Below are positions 46,246 to 54,674 of a stretch of 64,000 nt of DNA, piece by piece (within the stretch, counting starts at the first letter, position 1; each line of letters opens with the position of its first letter). Below the pieces are notes generated by a model. The model made no database searches and was not told where the DNA came from. It worked only from the letters and a program-made list of their open reading frames with translations. Source of the stretch: Moraxella macacae 0408225 (GTDB lineage: Bacteria; Pseudomonadota; Gammaproteobacteria; Pseudomonadales; Moraxellaceae); assembly GCF_000320365.1 (NCBI RefSeq), contig NZ_ANIN01000001.1:620001-684000 (forward strand), given 5' to 3'. A program made the position numbers and the translations under genes.

Positions 46246-48326
46246 ATGGCTCCCCAATAAACAAATTAACAAACAAATTCACCAATCAATTCACCAAACT
46301 TAAAACCGCACCCGTGTTGGCGTTTGTGGCTTTATTGGCATTGGCGATGATAACCGCTTGGCTTGTGATACAAAACAGTTGGCAGTTTTCGCTTGCTCTT
46401 TTGTTTGCCCCGTCGCAAGCCTTGGATTTACCTCAATTGGCAACGCAATTACAACTGCTGCCAACCATGCTGGTGGCGATGTTTGCCGGCGGTTTGTTGG
46501 GCGTGGTCAGTGTGTTGTTGCAGCAATTGGTGAAAAATACCTTGGCGTCGGATACCACGTTGTCGCTTGGGGTGGGGGCTCAATTGGCGTTATTGGTGGT
46601 GGCGGTGTTTTTGCCAAGTTTTGGCGTGTATGGGCGGTTTTGGGTGGCGTTTGTTGGGGCGATGGCAAGCATGGGGCTACTATTTGCCATTGCTGCCAAA
46701 AGCCGTGTGAATCCTGTGGTGCTGATTTTGGGCGGTTTGGTGATTAGTATTTTATTTTCTGCCGTATCACAATTGTTGATTATTTTTTATCCCAATTTGA
46801 CCATGGCGGTGTTGTTGTGGGGCAGTGGCAATTTAACTCAATCCAGTTGGCAAAATAGCCAATTTTTGTTGGCAATCAGCGTGATTTTGTTGCCAATATT
46901 GTTTTTGTTGTTAAAACCGCTAACTTTAATGAGCCTTGATGACCGCCAAGCCAAAAGTTTGGGCGTGCCTGTGAGTACAATGCGTTTGGTGCTGATAACT
47001 TTGGCTGCCATGGTAACAGCAAGCGTGGTGAGCCGAGTTGGGGTGCTAAGTTTTGTGGGGCTTGCGGCCGCCAGTGTGGTGAATGTATTGGCAATACGCC
47101 GAGTTGGCATGCGTTTGTTGGCAGGGTTTGGTTTTGGGGCGGCTCTTTTATGGCTGACTAACAATTTGGTGGCTTTGTTAAAAGCGTGGTTTGGTTCTTT
47201 ATTAGCTCTTAATTTGCCCGTGGGGGCGTTTACGGGGATTTTGGGAGCGGGGCTGATTATTTGGCTTGTGCTAAGACAAAGCAGGCAACAAAGCACACAA
47301 TTGCATGAACCATCGGCGTTTTTGATGGTAAAACGCAAAAAAATTGGGCTAAGTTTTTGGCTCAAAGTTTTGCTAAGTTTGGCAATATTGACCGCTTTGG
47401 CGTTATTTATCGCTCCAAATGCGGTGGGCAATTTGGCAGTGCAAACTGATGTTGATGCCATGAATCAATTTCGCTTGCCACGCACTTTATCGGCGATGGC
47501 AACTGGCGTCATGCTCGCTGCCGCTGGCGTGCTATTACAAAACCTAACCCGTAATCCCATGGCAAGCCCTGAGGTGATGGGGGTGAGTTCGGGCTCGGCA
47601 TTGGGCGTGGTGCTCGCGTTTGTGTTTGCTCCGTTTTTGTTAAACAGCGGTGTGTTAGCATTTTTGGGCTTAGACGCCAATGCTCAAATGTTGTTGTTTG
47701 CCTTGTCTGGTTTGTTGGGGGCGGGCGTGGTTTTGGCGGTGATTTTGGGGCTTGCTCGTAAATTATCACCATCTTATTTGTTGTTGGTTGGCGTGGCAAT
47801 TTCCGCTTTGATGAACGGCGTGCTCATTTTAATCCAAATATCAGGCGACCCACGGCTACAAACCATATTAAACTGGCTGTCTGGCACAACCTATCACGCC
47901 AATCCAAGCCTAGCGTGGGGGCTGATTTTGGTGGCGGTTTTGTTGTTTGTGGCAAGTTTTTTTATCCTAAAACCGCTAAAACTTATCGCCCTAGACACTG
48001 TGGTGGCAAAAAGTTTGGGCGTGTCTGTCAAACGCACCGAAATTGTGGTGCTATCTTTGGTGGCTTTGCTGAGTACGGCGTCAACCCTTGCCATTGGGCC
48101 GTTAAGTTTTGTGGGGCTGATGATGCCGCATTTGGCAATTCAGCTAGGGGCGGTGCAATTGCCTAAACAATTGGCATTGTCAGCCATATTGGGGGCGATG
48201 TTAATGCTTTTGGCAGATTGGGTGGGGCGGTATGCGATTTTTCCGTATGAAATTCCGGCAGGCGTGATTGCTTCTGTGGTGGGTGGGGTGTATTTTTTGT
48301 GGTTGATGAGGCGGTATGGGGGATAA
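46242..48326 (+). CDS. Fused FecCD-type siderophore permease (FhuB type)
   Basis: A 694-residue permease made of two tandem FecCD domains (about 25-345 and 365-690), as in FhuB. Each half has the RLPRTL-like entry, a series of about ten helices and the ATPase-coupling region (SLDDRQAKSLGVPVSTMRLVL in the first, ALDTVVAKSLGVSVKRTEIVVL in the second). The first half is more divergent in its RxPR and NPLA motifs; the second keeps LPRTLSAMATG and LLQNLTRNPMASPEVMGVSSG. Confidence 0.92.
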   Translation: MNGSPINKLTNKFTNQFTKLKTAPVLAFVALLALAMITAWLVIQNSWQFSLALLFAPSQALDLPQLATQLQLLPTMLVAMFAGGLLGVVSVLLQQLVKNTLASDTTLSLGVGAQLALLVVAVFLPSFGVYGRFWVAFVGAMASMGLLFAIAAKSRVNPVVLILGGLVISILFSAVSQLLIIFYPNLTMAVLLWGSGNLTQSSWQNSQFLLAISVILLPILFLLLKPLTLMSLDDRQAKSLGVPVSTMRLVLITLAAMVTASVVSRVGVLSFVGLAAASVVNVLAIRRVGMRLLAGFGFGAALLWLTNNLVALLKAWFGSLLALNLPVGAFTGILGAGLIIWLVLRQSRQQSTQLHEPSAFLMVKRKKIGLSFWLKVLLSLAILTALALFIAPNAVGNLAVQTDVDAMNQFRLPRTLSAMATGVMLAAAGVLLQNLTRNPMASPEVMGVSSGSALGVVLAFVFAPFLLNSGVLAFLGLDANAQMLLFALSGLLGAGVVLAVILGLARKLSPSYLLLVGVAISALMNGVLILIQISGDPRLQTILNWLSGTTYHANPSLAWGLILVAVLLFVASFFILKPLKLIALDTVVAKSLGVSVKRTEIVVLSLVALLSTASTLAIGPLSFVGLMMPHLAIQLGAVQLPKQLALSAILGAMLMLLADWVGRYAIFPYEIPAGVIASVVGGVYFLWLMRRYGG

Positions 48327-48445
48327 TGAAATTTTGGGTATTGCTGGGATAATGTAAATGCAAGTTAAAGTTATGCTGAAACAGACAAAATTTGTTATAA
48401 TTTAATTTGTTATGATTAAATCTTAAAACAGTTCAGAGGTGCCAA

Positions 48446-49024
48446 ATGACAGCCATCACAAACCTAAGCCAACTTGATTTTTCCAAAGAATACACTTATA
48501 CCGATTATTTAAAATGGCAATTAAAAGAAAGCATTGAGCTTATCAAAGGTAAAATTAGCTTGATGTCGCCTGCCCCTGTGCGATTGCATCAAAAGATTTC
48601 TATGCGACTCAGTGCTGAGATGTTTTATTTTTTAAAGCAAAATCCTTGCGAAGTTTACACTGCCCCTTTTGATGTGCGTTTAACCAACAAAGACGGCAAA
48701 CAAAGTGTGGTACAGCCTGACATTTCGGTGATTTGTGATAAATCCAAACTTGATGCCCGTGGTTGCGTTGGGGCTCCAGACATTGTGATTGAAATTTTAT
48801 CTCCCAGCAATCACAAAAAAGAAATGGACGCCAAATTTGATTTATACCAAGAATCTGGCGTCAAAGAATATTGGATAGTAGAACCACGCAATCAAACCGT
48901 GCTGATGTATGTTTTAGAGAACGATAAATTCATCGGTTTAAAACCCTTTAGCGAAGGACAACAAATCACGTCCACTGTGCTGACGGGTTTTAGCATGGCG
49001 GTTGATGATGTTTTTAAAGAGTGA
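48446..49024 (+). CDS. Uma2-family (DUF820) putative restriction endonuclease
   Basis: A 192-residue PD-(D/E)XK-fold protein. The family segments YLKWQLKESIELIKGKISLMSPAPVRLHQ, VVQPDISVICD, APDIVIEILSPSNHKKEM and KFDLYQESGVKEYWIVEP are complete, with the catalytic E, D and ExK-like positions. Function unknown in most bacteria. It lies between the siderophore permease and receptor genes, breaking an otherwise uniform iron locus, which suggests insertion. Confidence 0.86.
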   Translation: MTAITNLSQLDFSKEYTYTDYLKWQLKESIELIKGKISLMSPAPVRLHQKISMRLSAEMFYFLKQNPCEVYTAPFDVRLTNKDGKQSVVQPDISVICDKSKLDARGCVGAPDIVIEILSPSNHKKEMDAKFDLYQESGVKEYWIVEPRNQTVLMYVLENDKFIGLKPFSEGQQITSTVLTGFSMAVDDVFKE

Positions 49025-49094
49025 TGCCTTAATTTACCAAAAACAACACGCAAACTCGCCCATGCTTGTAAATGCCACGCTTATAAAAGCTTGC

Positions 49095-49116
49095 AAATAA
49101 GAATAATTATCATTAT
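49095..49116 (+). promoter_or_regulatory. Probable Fur box upstream of the siderophore receptor
   Basis: AATAAGAATAATTATCATTAT (from 49096) reads, on the other strand, ATAATGATAATTATTCTTATT, close to the consensus GATAATGATAATCATTATC. It is about 70 bp upstream of the receptor start, so iron repression is expected. Confidence 0.75.
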
Positions 49117-49181
49117 ACTGCCGTGTAGGTTCGTGCTTTTTATTCAGCGTTTTTTTGTTAAAAATTGTTAAGGTGGTGATT

Positions 49182-51404
49182 ATGCGTTTATCCTTTTTGT
49201 CAAGTCAAGTCAAGTCAAGTCAAGTCAAGTCAAGTCAAGTCAAGTCAAGTCAAGTCATGTTTAAGTTTGGCTCTTTGATGGTATTAGGAACGGGCTTGTT
49301 GTCCGTGCAAGCGGTGCAAGCTGCCCCAGTTGCGACCCAAACCACCAATCAGGCGACTAAGCCAGAAAGCAAGCCAAACCAAATGCCCACCGCCGTCCTT
49401 GATGAATTGGTGATTTATGGCGATGCGTATCGCACCACCGCCACCAAAACCGCCCTTGACCCAAAACACGCCCCCATGAGCTACTCACGCATTGAACAAA
49501 ACACCTTAAAACAACGCCAAGCCGACAGCGTCAACAGTGCTTTGCGTTATGAAGCCGGGGTGAGCAGCGAAAGCCGTGGCACCGTCACTGTATTTGATGA
49601 ATATTATGTGCGTGGTTTTAAAACCCACTCAAACTTTTATGATGGCATGCGTCTGCCTTATGATGGCTCGTGGAATTTGATGCCGCAAGTGGACGTTTAC
49701 GCCACCGAAGCGGTGGAAGTGCTAAAAGGCCCTGCGTCTTCTTTATACGGACACAACGAGCCGGGCGGTATGGTCAATCAAGTTGCCAAAATCCCCAAAA
49801 ACCACGCCGAACACGAGATAAAATTACGCCTAGGCAACCAAAATTTAAAAGAAGTTGGCATTGACAGCACCGCTCCCATTGATGATTCTATGAGCTATCG
49901 TGTGGTGGCGTTGGCACGGCAAAAAAACGGGCAAATGCAAACCGCCAAAGAAGAACGGCTGTTATTAAACCCATCGGTTTCTTTTAAGCCCAATGACAAT
50001 GTGTCTGTGATTGCAAGCCTGTACTACCAAAACGACCCGCACATGGTGCCATCCACGCCCTTGCCTGGGGTTGGCACTGTGTATAACGCCAGTTACGGCA
50101 AATTAAAATCTAACGCTTTTGCGGGCGATAAATGGAATGATTTTAGTAAAAAAGTGTTTATGCCAAGCGAAACGGTGAATTGGCAAATAAACGATGCGTT
50201 AAAATTTAAGCACAGTTTGCGTTATACTGATGCCAACGCTCAGCAAAAAAACACCTATCACTCAACTTTTGCTGATAAATCAGACCGGGTATTAAAACGC
50301 ACCGCTTATACCACCGATGAAACCTTGCGTAACTGGGCGACCGATAACCAATTGGCTTACACGTTATTTACCGATATCGCATCGCACAATTTGTTATTTG
50401 GCGTGGATTATCAGCACACCAAATCTTCAGCAAAATACAACGACGCTTTTGAAAAAGGCATACCGCCGATTGACCTTGCCAAACCTGACCACGATTTATT
50501 TGCCAAAACTCAATTGGATTTGTCCGCTTATCAAAAAACTGAAGACATCAAACAACGACAGCTTGGCGTTTATGTGCAAGATGAAATGCAGTGGGATAAA
50601 TTGACCGTGGTGGCAGGCTTGCGTCATGACAGTTATAACAGCACGTCGCAGGCAAAAGACACTTATGGGGCAAAATCACCCATCAAATCCAACATCAATC
50701 ACACATCGGGGCGTTTGGCAGGCATGTATCAGTTGGATAATGGCTTTAGCCCGTATGTGGTGTTTTCTCAATCTTTTCAGCCGCTTGCCGGGCAAAATCC
50801 CACCACCCAACAACCCTACAAACCCACCACCGCCAATCAATTAGAAGCCGGGCTTAAATACCAATCCGCCGCAGGGCTTAACGCCAATTTTGCCCTGTAT
50901 GACATTGTCAAAAAGAACGAGCGGGTTAATAACGGCGATTGGACAAAAGTCACCCAAACGGGCGAGATTGAATCCAAAGGCTTTGAAATATCCGCCGACC
51001 ACACATTAAACGACTGGCTTGGCGTTGGCGTGGCTTACGGCTATGTGGACGCCAAAATCACCGAAGATGAATTTGACCCCAAAGTCATTGGCAACACCCC
51101 GCAGCAAATTGCCAAACACAAAGCCAGCCTGTGGGCAAACATCACCCCAAATGACAAAACTTCGCTAAACCTTGGCGTGCGTCATCAAGCGGGCATGCAA
51201 ATTGACAGACAAAATTCGGATACTTTGCCAGGCGTTACTTTGGTGGATTTGGCAGGCAGTTATCAAATTAGCCCCATGCTAAATGCAGGCTTAAGCGTCA
51301 GTAATTTATTTAACAAAACTTATGTTGGCACTTGTTATGACAAAAACAACTGTTGGATGGGGCCAGAACGCCAAGCCAGCGTGAGTTTGACGGCAAAATT
51401 TTAA
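49182..51404 (+). CDS. TonB-dependent ferric-siderophore receptor (ferrichrome-type), repeat in N-terminal codons
   Basis: Outer-membrane receptor, 740 residues from ATG 49182 (AAGGTGG site 5 nt upstream). Codons 7-26 are made by CAAGT x11, giving repeated SSQVK. The signal peptide proper follows: FKFGSLMVLGTGLLSVQAVQA, cleaved near AQAA-type VQAA|P. Then the TonB-box/plug domain with EYYVRGFKTHSNFYDGMRLPYDG, VEVLKGPASSLYGHNEPGGMVN, and a 22-strand barrel ending VSLTAKF with a CYDKNNCWMGPERQ loop recalling FhuA. An ATG after the repeat (49257) could also start the signal peptide. Frame is ON now; repeat changes not divisible by three would turn off translation from 49182. Confidence 0.9.
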   Translation: MRLSFLSSQVKSSQVKSSQVKSSQVMFKFGSLMVLGTGLLSVQAVQAAPVATQTTNQATKPESKPNQMPTAVLDELVIYGDAYRTTATKTALDPKHAPMSYSRIEQNTLKQRQADSVNSALRYEAGVSSESRGTVTVFDEYYVRGFKTHSNFYDGMRLPYDGSWNLMPQVDVYATEAVEVLKGPASSLYGHNEPGGMVNQVAKIPKNHAEHEIKLRLGNQNLKEVGIDSTAPIDDSMSYRVVALARQKNGQMQTAKEERLLLNPSVSFKPNDNVSVIASLYYQNDPHMVPSTPLPGVGTVYNASYGKLKSNAFAGDKWNDFSKKVFMPSETVNWQINDALKFKHSLRYTDANAQQKNTYHSTFADKSDRVLKRTAYTTDETLRNWATDNQLAYTLFTDIASHNLLFGVDYQHTKSSAKYNDAFEKGIPPIDLAKPDHDLFAKTQLDLSAYQKTEDIKQRQLGVYVQDEMQWDKLTVVAGLRHDSYNSTSQAKDTYGAKSPIKSNINHTSGRLAGMYQLDNGFSPYVVFSQSFQPLAGQNPTTQQPYKPTTANQLEAGLKYQSAAGLNANFALYDIVKKNERVNNGDWTKVTQTGEIESKGFEISADHTLNDWLGVGVAYGYVDAKITEDEFDPKVIGNTPQQIAKHKASLWANITPNDKTSLNLGVRHQAGMQIDRQNSDTLPGVTLVDLAGSYQISPMLNAGLSVSNLFNKTYVGTCYDKNNCWMGPERQASVSLTAKF
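49201..49255 (+). repeat. Pentanucleotide repeat CAAGT x11
   Basis: Eleven perfect CAAGT units lie 19 bp after the receptor ATG. Gain or loss of one unit shifts the frame by 2 (mod 3), a classic phase-variation switch. Confidence 0.96.
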
Positions 51405-51472
51405 CTTTTTGCAAGCATTTTGCCAATCGTTATTGTTATCAAGCATGATTTTTGCAAAATCGTTGCTGTTGC

Positions 51473-51506
51473 AAAAGGGCTTAAAGACTAAGTCCTTTTG
51501 TTTTTT
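51473..51506 (+). terminator. Rho-independent terminator after the siderophore receptor
   Basis: AAAAGGGCTTA (51473-51483) pairs with TAAGTCCTTTT (51489-51499) with one G-T wobble, loop AAGAC, then a T-run. It separates the receptor from the reductase gene. Confidence 0.8.
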
Positions 51507-51555
51507 AAATTGTTTTTTTAAAAATGCTTTTTTAAAAATGCTAGGGGAAAATATT

Positions 51556-52686
51556 ATGACGACACAAAATCTCACGCCCATTATTCATGAAGACGCCGAT
51601 GCAATCATTCACCACGTTAACGATGAACACGGTGATGAATTAACCAATATGGCAGCGGTTTTATTGGATTTAACCGATGATGATAAACACAATCTAAAAA
51701 CGGTGGTTTTACAAAAAATTTACCAAGAAGGGCTGTTATTAACCTTACATTTTAAAGACAGCCAGACACAAAAAATCTTACCATTTGAAAATGTAATTGA
51801 GTCGCTTAACCAACTAAACGAACAATATGTATTATTATTACAAAAAAGCGATAAACAGCAGGGCAAAAAAACCATCTTAACCAAAAATCGGCAATTTGTT
51901 GTACAAAACAAAGAACTGGTAAGCCCAAACATGTACCGCTTAACCGTGCAAACCGATTTAATCTCACCAGCCGACGACTTGTCTGCTATGCCCGCAGGTT
52001 ATGCTTTTTTATTTAATGTCAGCTTACCAAATAATCCAAACAGCCCAAATGAGCCCAATAAGACCGCCCGCCCTTATCGTTATTATACTTTGCGTAAAGC
52101 GTGGCAAAATCAAGACAATAACAGCAATTTGGCGTGGATTGATATTTTTTACCACAGTGATGGAGATAATAACAACAAGCCATCTTTGGGTGAAACTTGG
52201 CTAAAATCATTAAAGCCAGGCGATGTCATTGAAACCACCCGAGAATTTGTGGAAAAAACCGAGCATTTAACTCAAAAAAGCATGGGGCAAGTTTTGTTAA
52301 TCGTGGACGAAACTTCTTTGCCAACGGCAGCAAGGTTGTTAGAAACCGATTTGACAACCGATTTACCAACCAATCAAAACCAAAAACCGCCAATTGTCAT
52401 TATCTTTTTACAAAACGAGCAAGATTTGGCGTATTTAGATGAAGTGGCTCATTATGCCACCATTTTGCCTGTGATTGACAATAAAACCGACACGGCGGAT
52501 AAGCAGATTTTTGCCAAACTCAATGAGTTTTTGCAAAACCAATCACAAAACCAACCGCTTACCATTGACAGCGTTTGGGGTGGCTTAGAAGCGGGCGTTA
52601 CCAAAAGTTTGCGTCCGCTGTTGTGTGAGCTGCTTAATTTAACCCGTAAAGAGATGGTGTTAAAAGTGTATTGGCGTCGGGATTAA
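51556..52686 (+). CDS. Siderophore-interacting protein (ferric-siderophore reductase) with N-terminal DUF2470 domain
   Basis: A 376-residue cytosolic flavoprotein predicted to release iron from imported siderophore. Residues about 8-85 are a DUF2470 domain (DAIIHHVNDEHGDELTNMA). The SIP part shows the FAD-binding RPYRYYTLR and C-terminal VWGGLEAGVTKSLRPLL...KVYWRRD. I start at ATG 51556, 6 nt after AGGGGAAA; an earlier in-frame start would run through the terminator. Its position after the receptor supports a shared iron function. Confidence 0.87.
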   Translation: MTTQNLTPIIHEDADAIIHHVNDEHGDELTNMAAVLLDLTDDDKHNLKTVVLQKIYQEGLLLTLHFKDSQTQKILPFENVIESLNQLNEQYVLLLQKSDKQQGKKTILTKNRQFVVQNKELVSPNMYRLTVQTDLISPADDLSAMPAGYAFLFNVSLPNNPNSPNEPNKTARPYRYYTLRKAWQNQDNNSNLAWIDIFYHSDGDNNNKPSLGETWLKSLKPGDVIETTREFVEKTEHLTQKSMGQVLLIVDETSLPTAARLLETDLTTDLPTNQNQKPPIVIIFLQNEQDLAYLDEVAHYATILPVIDNKTDTADKQIFAKLNEFLQNQSQNQPLTIDSVWGGLEAGVTKSLRPLLCELLNLTRKEMVLKVYWRRD

Positions 52687-53345
52687 ACTTGGTGTTGGCT
52701 AACGTGATTGTTGCGTAAATCCTGTAGTGGCTTTGACATGTTTTTTATGACGCCCCCTGTTACGCCCTCGTAATAGGCGTAAATTTTTGGCAAATCCGCT
52801 TCAATATCACCTGTTGGATAAAACAGTGGCAAAAAACGAATCTCTTTGCTGGGATAATCAATGGCAGTAGGCAAAATCGGCACGCCTGCACCCACGGCCA
52901 AATAATAAAACCCCGTCTTCCAGTTTTCGGTATATTTGCGCGTACCCTCTGGTGCAAGCCCCAAAAACAGCTGTTCTTCTTGATTAAAGCGGTCAATGCT
53001 GGCTTGTAAGGTTGAGCCTTTTTTGGCACGATCAATGCCAATCAGCCCCGCCCAACGTAAAAATTTTGCCAATACCGGTATTTTAAACAATTCTTTTTTG
53101 CCCATAAGTTTAATATCCACGTCCAGTGCAAGCAAGGTAGGGATAGCATACACGCCGTCCATATTGGTGGTGTGTGGCACGGCAAGCAATACCGCTTTTT
53201 TGATATTTGGAATATCACCGACGGCCTTCCAACCGGTGGCTTTTAAGAAAAATTTGGCAATTTTTGGGGCAAGTGTGCCATGTCGCCGTGGTACATTGGC
53301 ACCGATTTTTGTTGGATCGATTTTGGGTAAATGGTCTGATTTCAT
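52683..53345 (-). CDS. PlsC-type 1-acyl-sn-glycerol-3-phosphate acyltransferase family protein
   Basis: A 220-residue acyltransferase. The catalytic HX4D motif is H58-TTNM-D63 in VPHTTNMDG, and the glycerophosphate-binding segment is LAPEGTRK. The N-terminus has a hydrophobic patch but no clear membrane helix. Substrate (lysophosphatidic acid or another acyl acceptor) is uncertain. It overlaps the convergent siderophore-interacting gene by 4 bp. Confidence 0.85.
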   Translation of the reverse strand: MKSDHLPKIDPTKIGANVPRRHGTLAPKIAKFFLKATGWKAVGDIPNIKKAVLLAVPHTTNMDGVYAIPTLLALDVDIKLMGKKELFKIPVLAKFLRWAGLIGIDRAKKGSTLQASIDRFNQEEQLFLGLAPEGTRKYTENWKTGFYYLAVGAGVPILPTAIDYPSKEIRFLPLFYPTGDIEADLPKIYAYYEGVTGGVIKNMSKPLQDLRNNHVSQHQV

Positions 53346-53360
53346 ATAAATTTGTCCTAT

Positions 53361-54632
53361 TTAATGTTTGGTTTTTAACCAATGCAGAAAATTAAAACTG
53401 GCTTGTTCTTTTTGATTGTCGCCAAATGCATAAAATTGTTTGCCAACCAAAGGATCGGGTAGATATTGTTGTGGGTGATAATGATTGGGAAAATCATGCG
53501 GATAAATATAATCTTTGCCATAACCTTGTGATTGCATGAGATCGGTTACGCCGTTACGCAAATGGAGCGGTACGGGGGATTGATCGGTTTTGGCAAGATG
53601 GATTGCTTTGTTAATAGCACGATAGCTTGTGTTGGATTTTGGACTGTTAGCCAAATAAACACACACTTGCCCCAAAATAATACGCGCCTCAGGCATGCCA
53701 ATGCTGTGTACGCTTCTAAGGGCGGTATCAGCAAGCAATAAGGCGTTTGGATTGGCAAGTCCAATATCCTCACTGGCAACAATCACCAGTCGCCGTGCAA
53801 TAAAACTTGGATCTTCGCCTGCCACCAACAGCCTTGCCAACCAATACAAACTTGCATCAGCATCTGAGCCACGAATGGATTTTATCATAGCAGAGATGAG
53901 ATCGTAATGATTATCACCGTCTTTGTCATGGCGAATAATTGCCTCGCCTGCTATGCTATAGATGATTTCATCGTTAATGATCGCCGTATTGCCTTGTGCT
54001 GTGATCGCAAGTTCAAGCAGATTTAACGCCCGCCGTGCATCACCATTGCTTAAGCGAATGAGGGCGTTTAGCGAATCAATTTTGATGGATTTTTGTTGTA
54101 AAATGGCATCGCTGTCAATTGCTTTGTTGATTAATTGTTCAATTTCATTTTCGTTTAGCGGATGCAGGCGATAGGTTTGACAACGCGACAACAGTGCATT
54201 ATTGACACTAAAAGATGGATTTTCAGTGGTTGCACCGATAAGCGTGATTGCACCTGTCTCAACTGCGTGTAACAGCGAGTCCTGTTGGGCTTTGTTAAAT
54301 CTGTGAATTTCATCAATAAAAACCACCGGCCAGTTGTGAAATAACCCTGTATCGGTTGGTAGAATTTCGCGCAGCTCTTTTACGCCGGCATTGATGGCGG
54401 ACAATGTACGCAATTTTCGTCCAACAGCCCCTGCAAGCAAATTAGCCAATGTGGTTTTGCCAATGCCTGCTTCACCGTATAAAATCATAGATGGCAAAAA
54501 CTGCGAATGGGTTTGTTTGGCGGTTTGGACAATCTCAAAAATCGGCTTGCCTGGGCTTAATAAATGCGTTTGTCCGATGATGTCATTAAGGCTTTTTGGG
54601 CGAATGCGTTCGGCAAGTGGTGTGTTTGTCAT
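53361..54632 (-). CDS. rarA: Replication-associated recombination protein A (MgsA/RarA AAA+ ATPase)
   Basis: DNA-dependent ATPase acting at stalled replication forks. RPKSLNDIIGQTHLL, Walker A GEAGIGKTT (53-61), Walker B VFIDEIHRFNKAQQD, sensor LIGATTENPSFSVNNALLSRC and the C-terminal PQQYLPDPLVGKQFYAFG region are all present. 423 residues, typical. Confidence 0.95.
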   Translation of the reverse strand: MTNTPLAERIRPKSLNDIIGQTHLLSPGKPIFEIVQTAKQTHSQFLPSMILYGEAGIGKTTLANLLAGAVGRKLRTLSAINAGVKELREILPTDTGLFHNWPVVFIDEIHRFNKAQQDSLLHAVETGAITLIGATTENPSFSVNNALLSRCQTYRLHPLNENEIEQLINKAIDSDAILQQKSIKIDSLNALIRLSNGDARRALNLLELAITAQGNTAIINDEIIYSIAGEAIIRHDKDGDNHYDLISAMIKSIRGSDADASLYWLARLLVAGEDPSFIARRLVIVASEDIGLANPNALLLADTALRSVHSIGMPEARIILGQVCVYLANSPKSNTSYRAINKAIHLAKTDQSPVPLHLRNGVTDLMQSQGYGKDYIYPHDFPNHYHPQQYLPDPLVGKQFYAFGDNQKEQASFNFLHWLKTKH

Positions 54633-54674
54633 GTTGTATGCAGATTTTTATATTAAGTTTTGCTAAAAAATGAT

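Noticed and set aside
46838-47461. Long antisense open frame opposite the siderophore permease
   Set aside because: It mirrors codon bias of the permease gene and encodes low-complexity Thr/Asn/Lys sequence without motifs.
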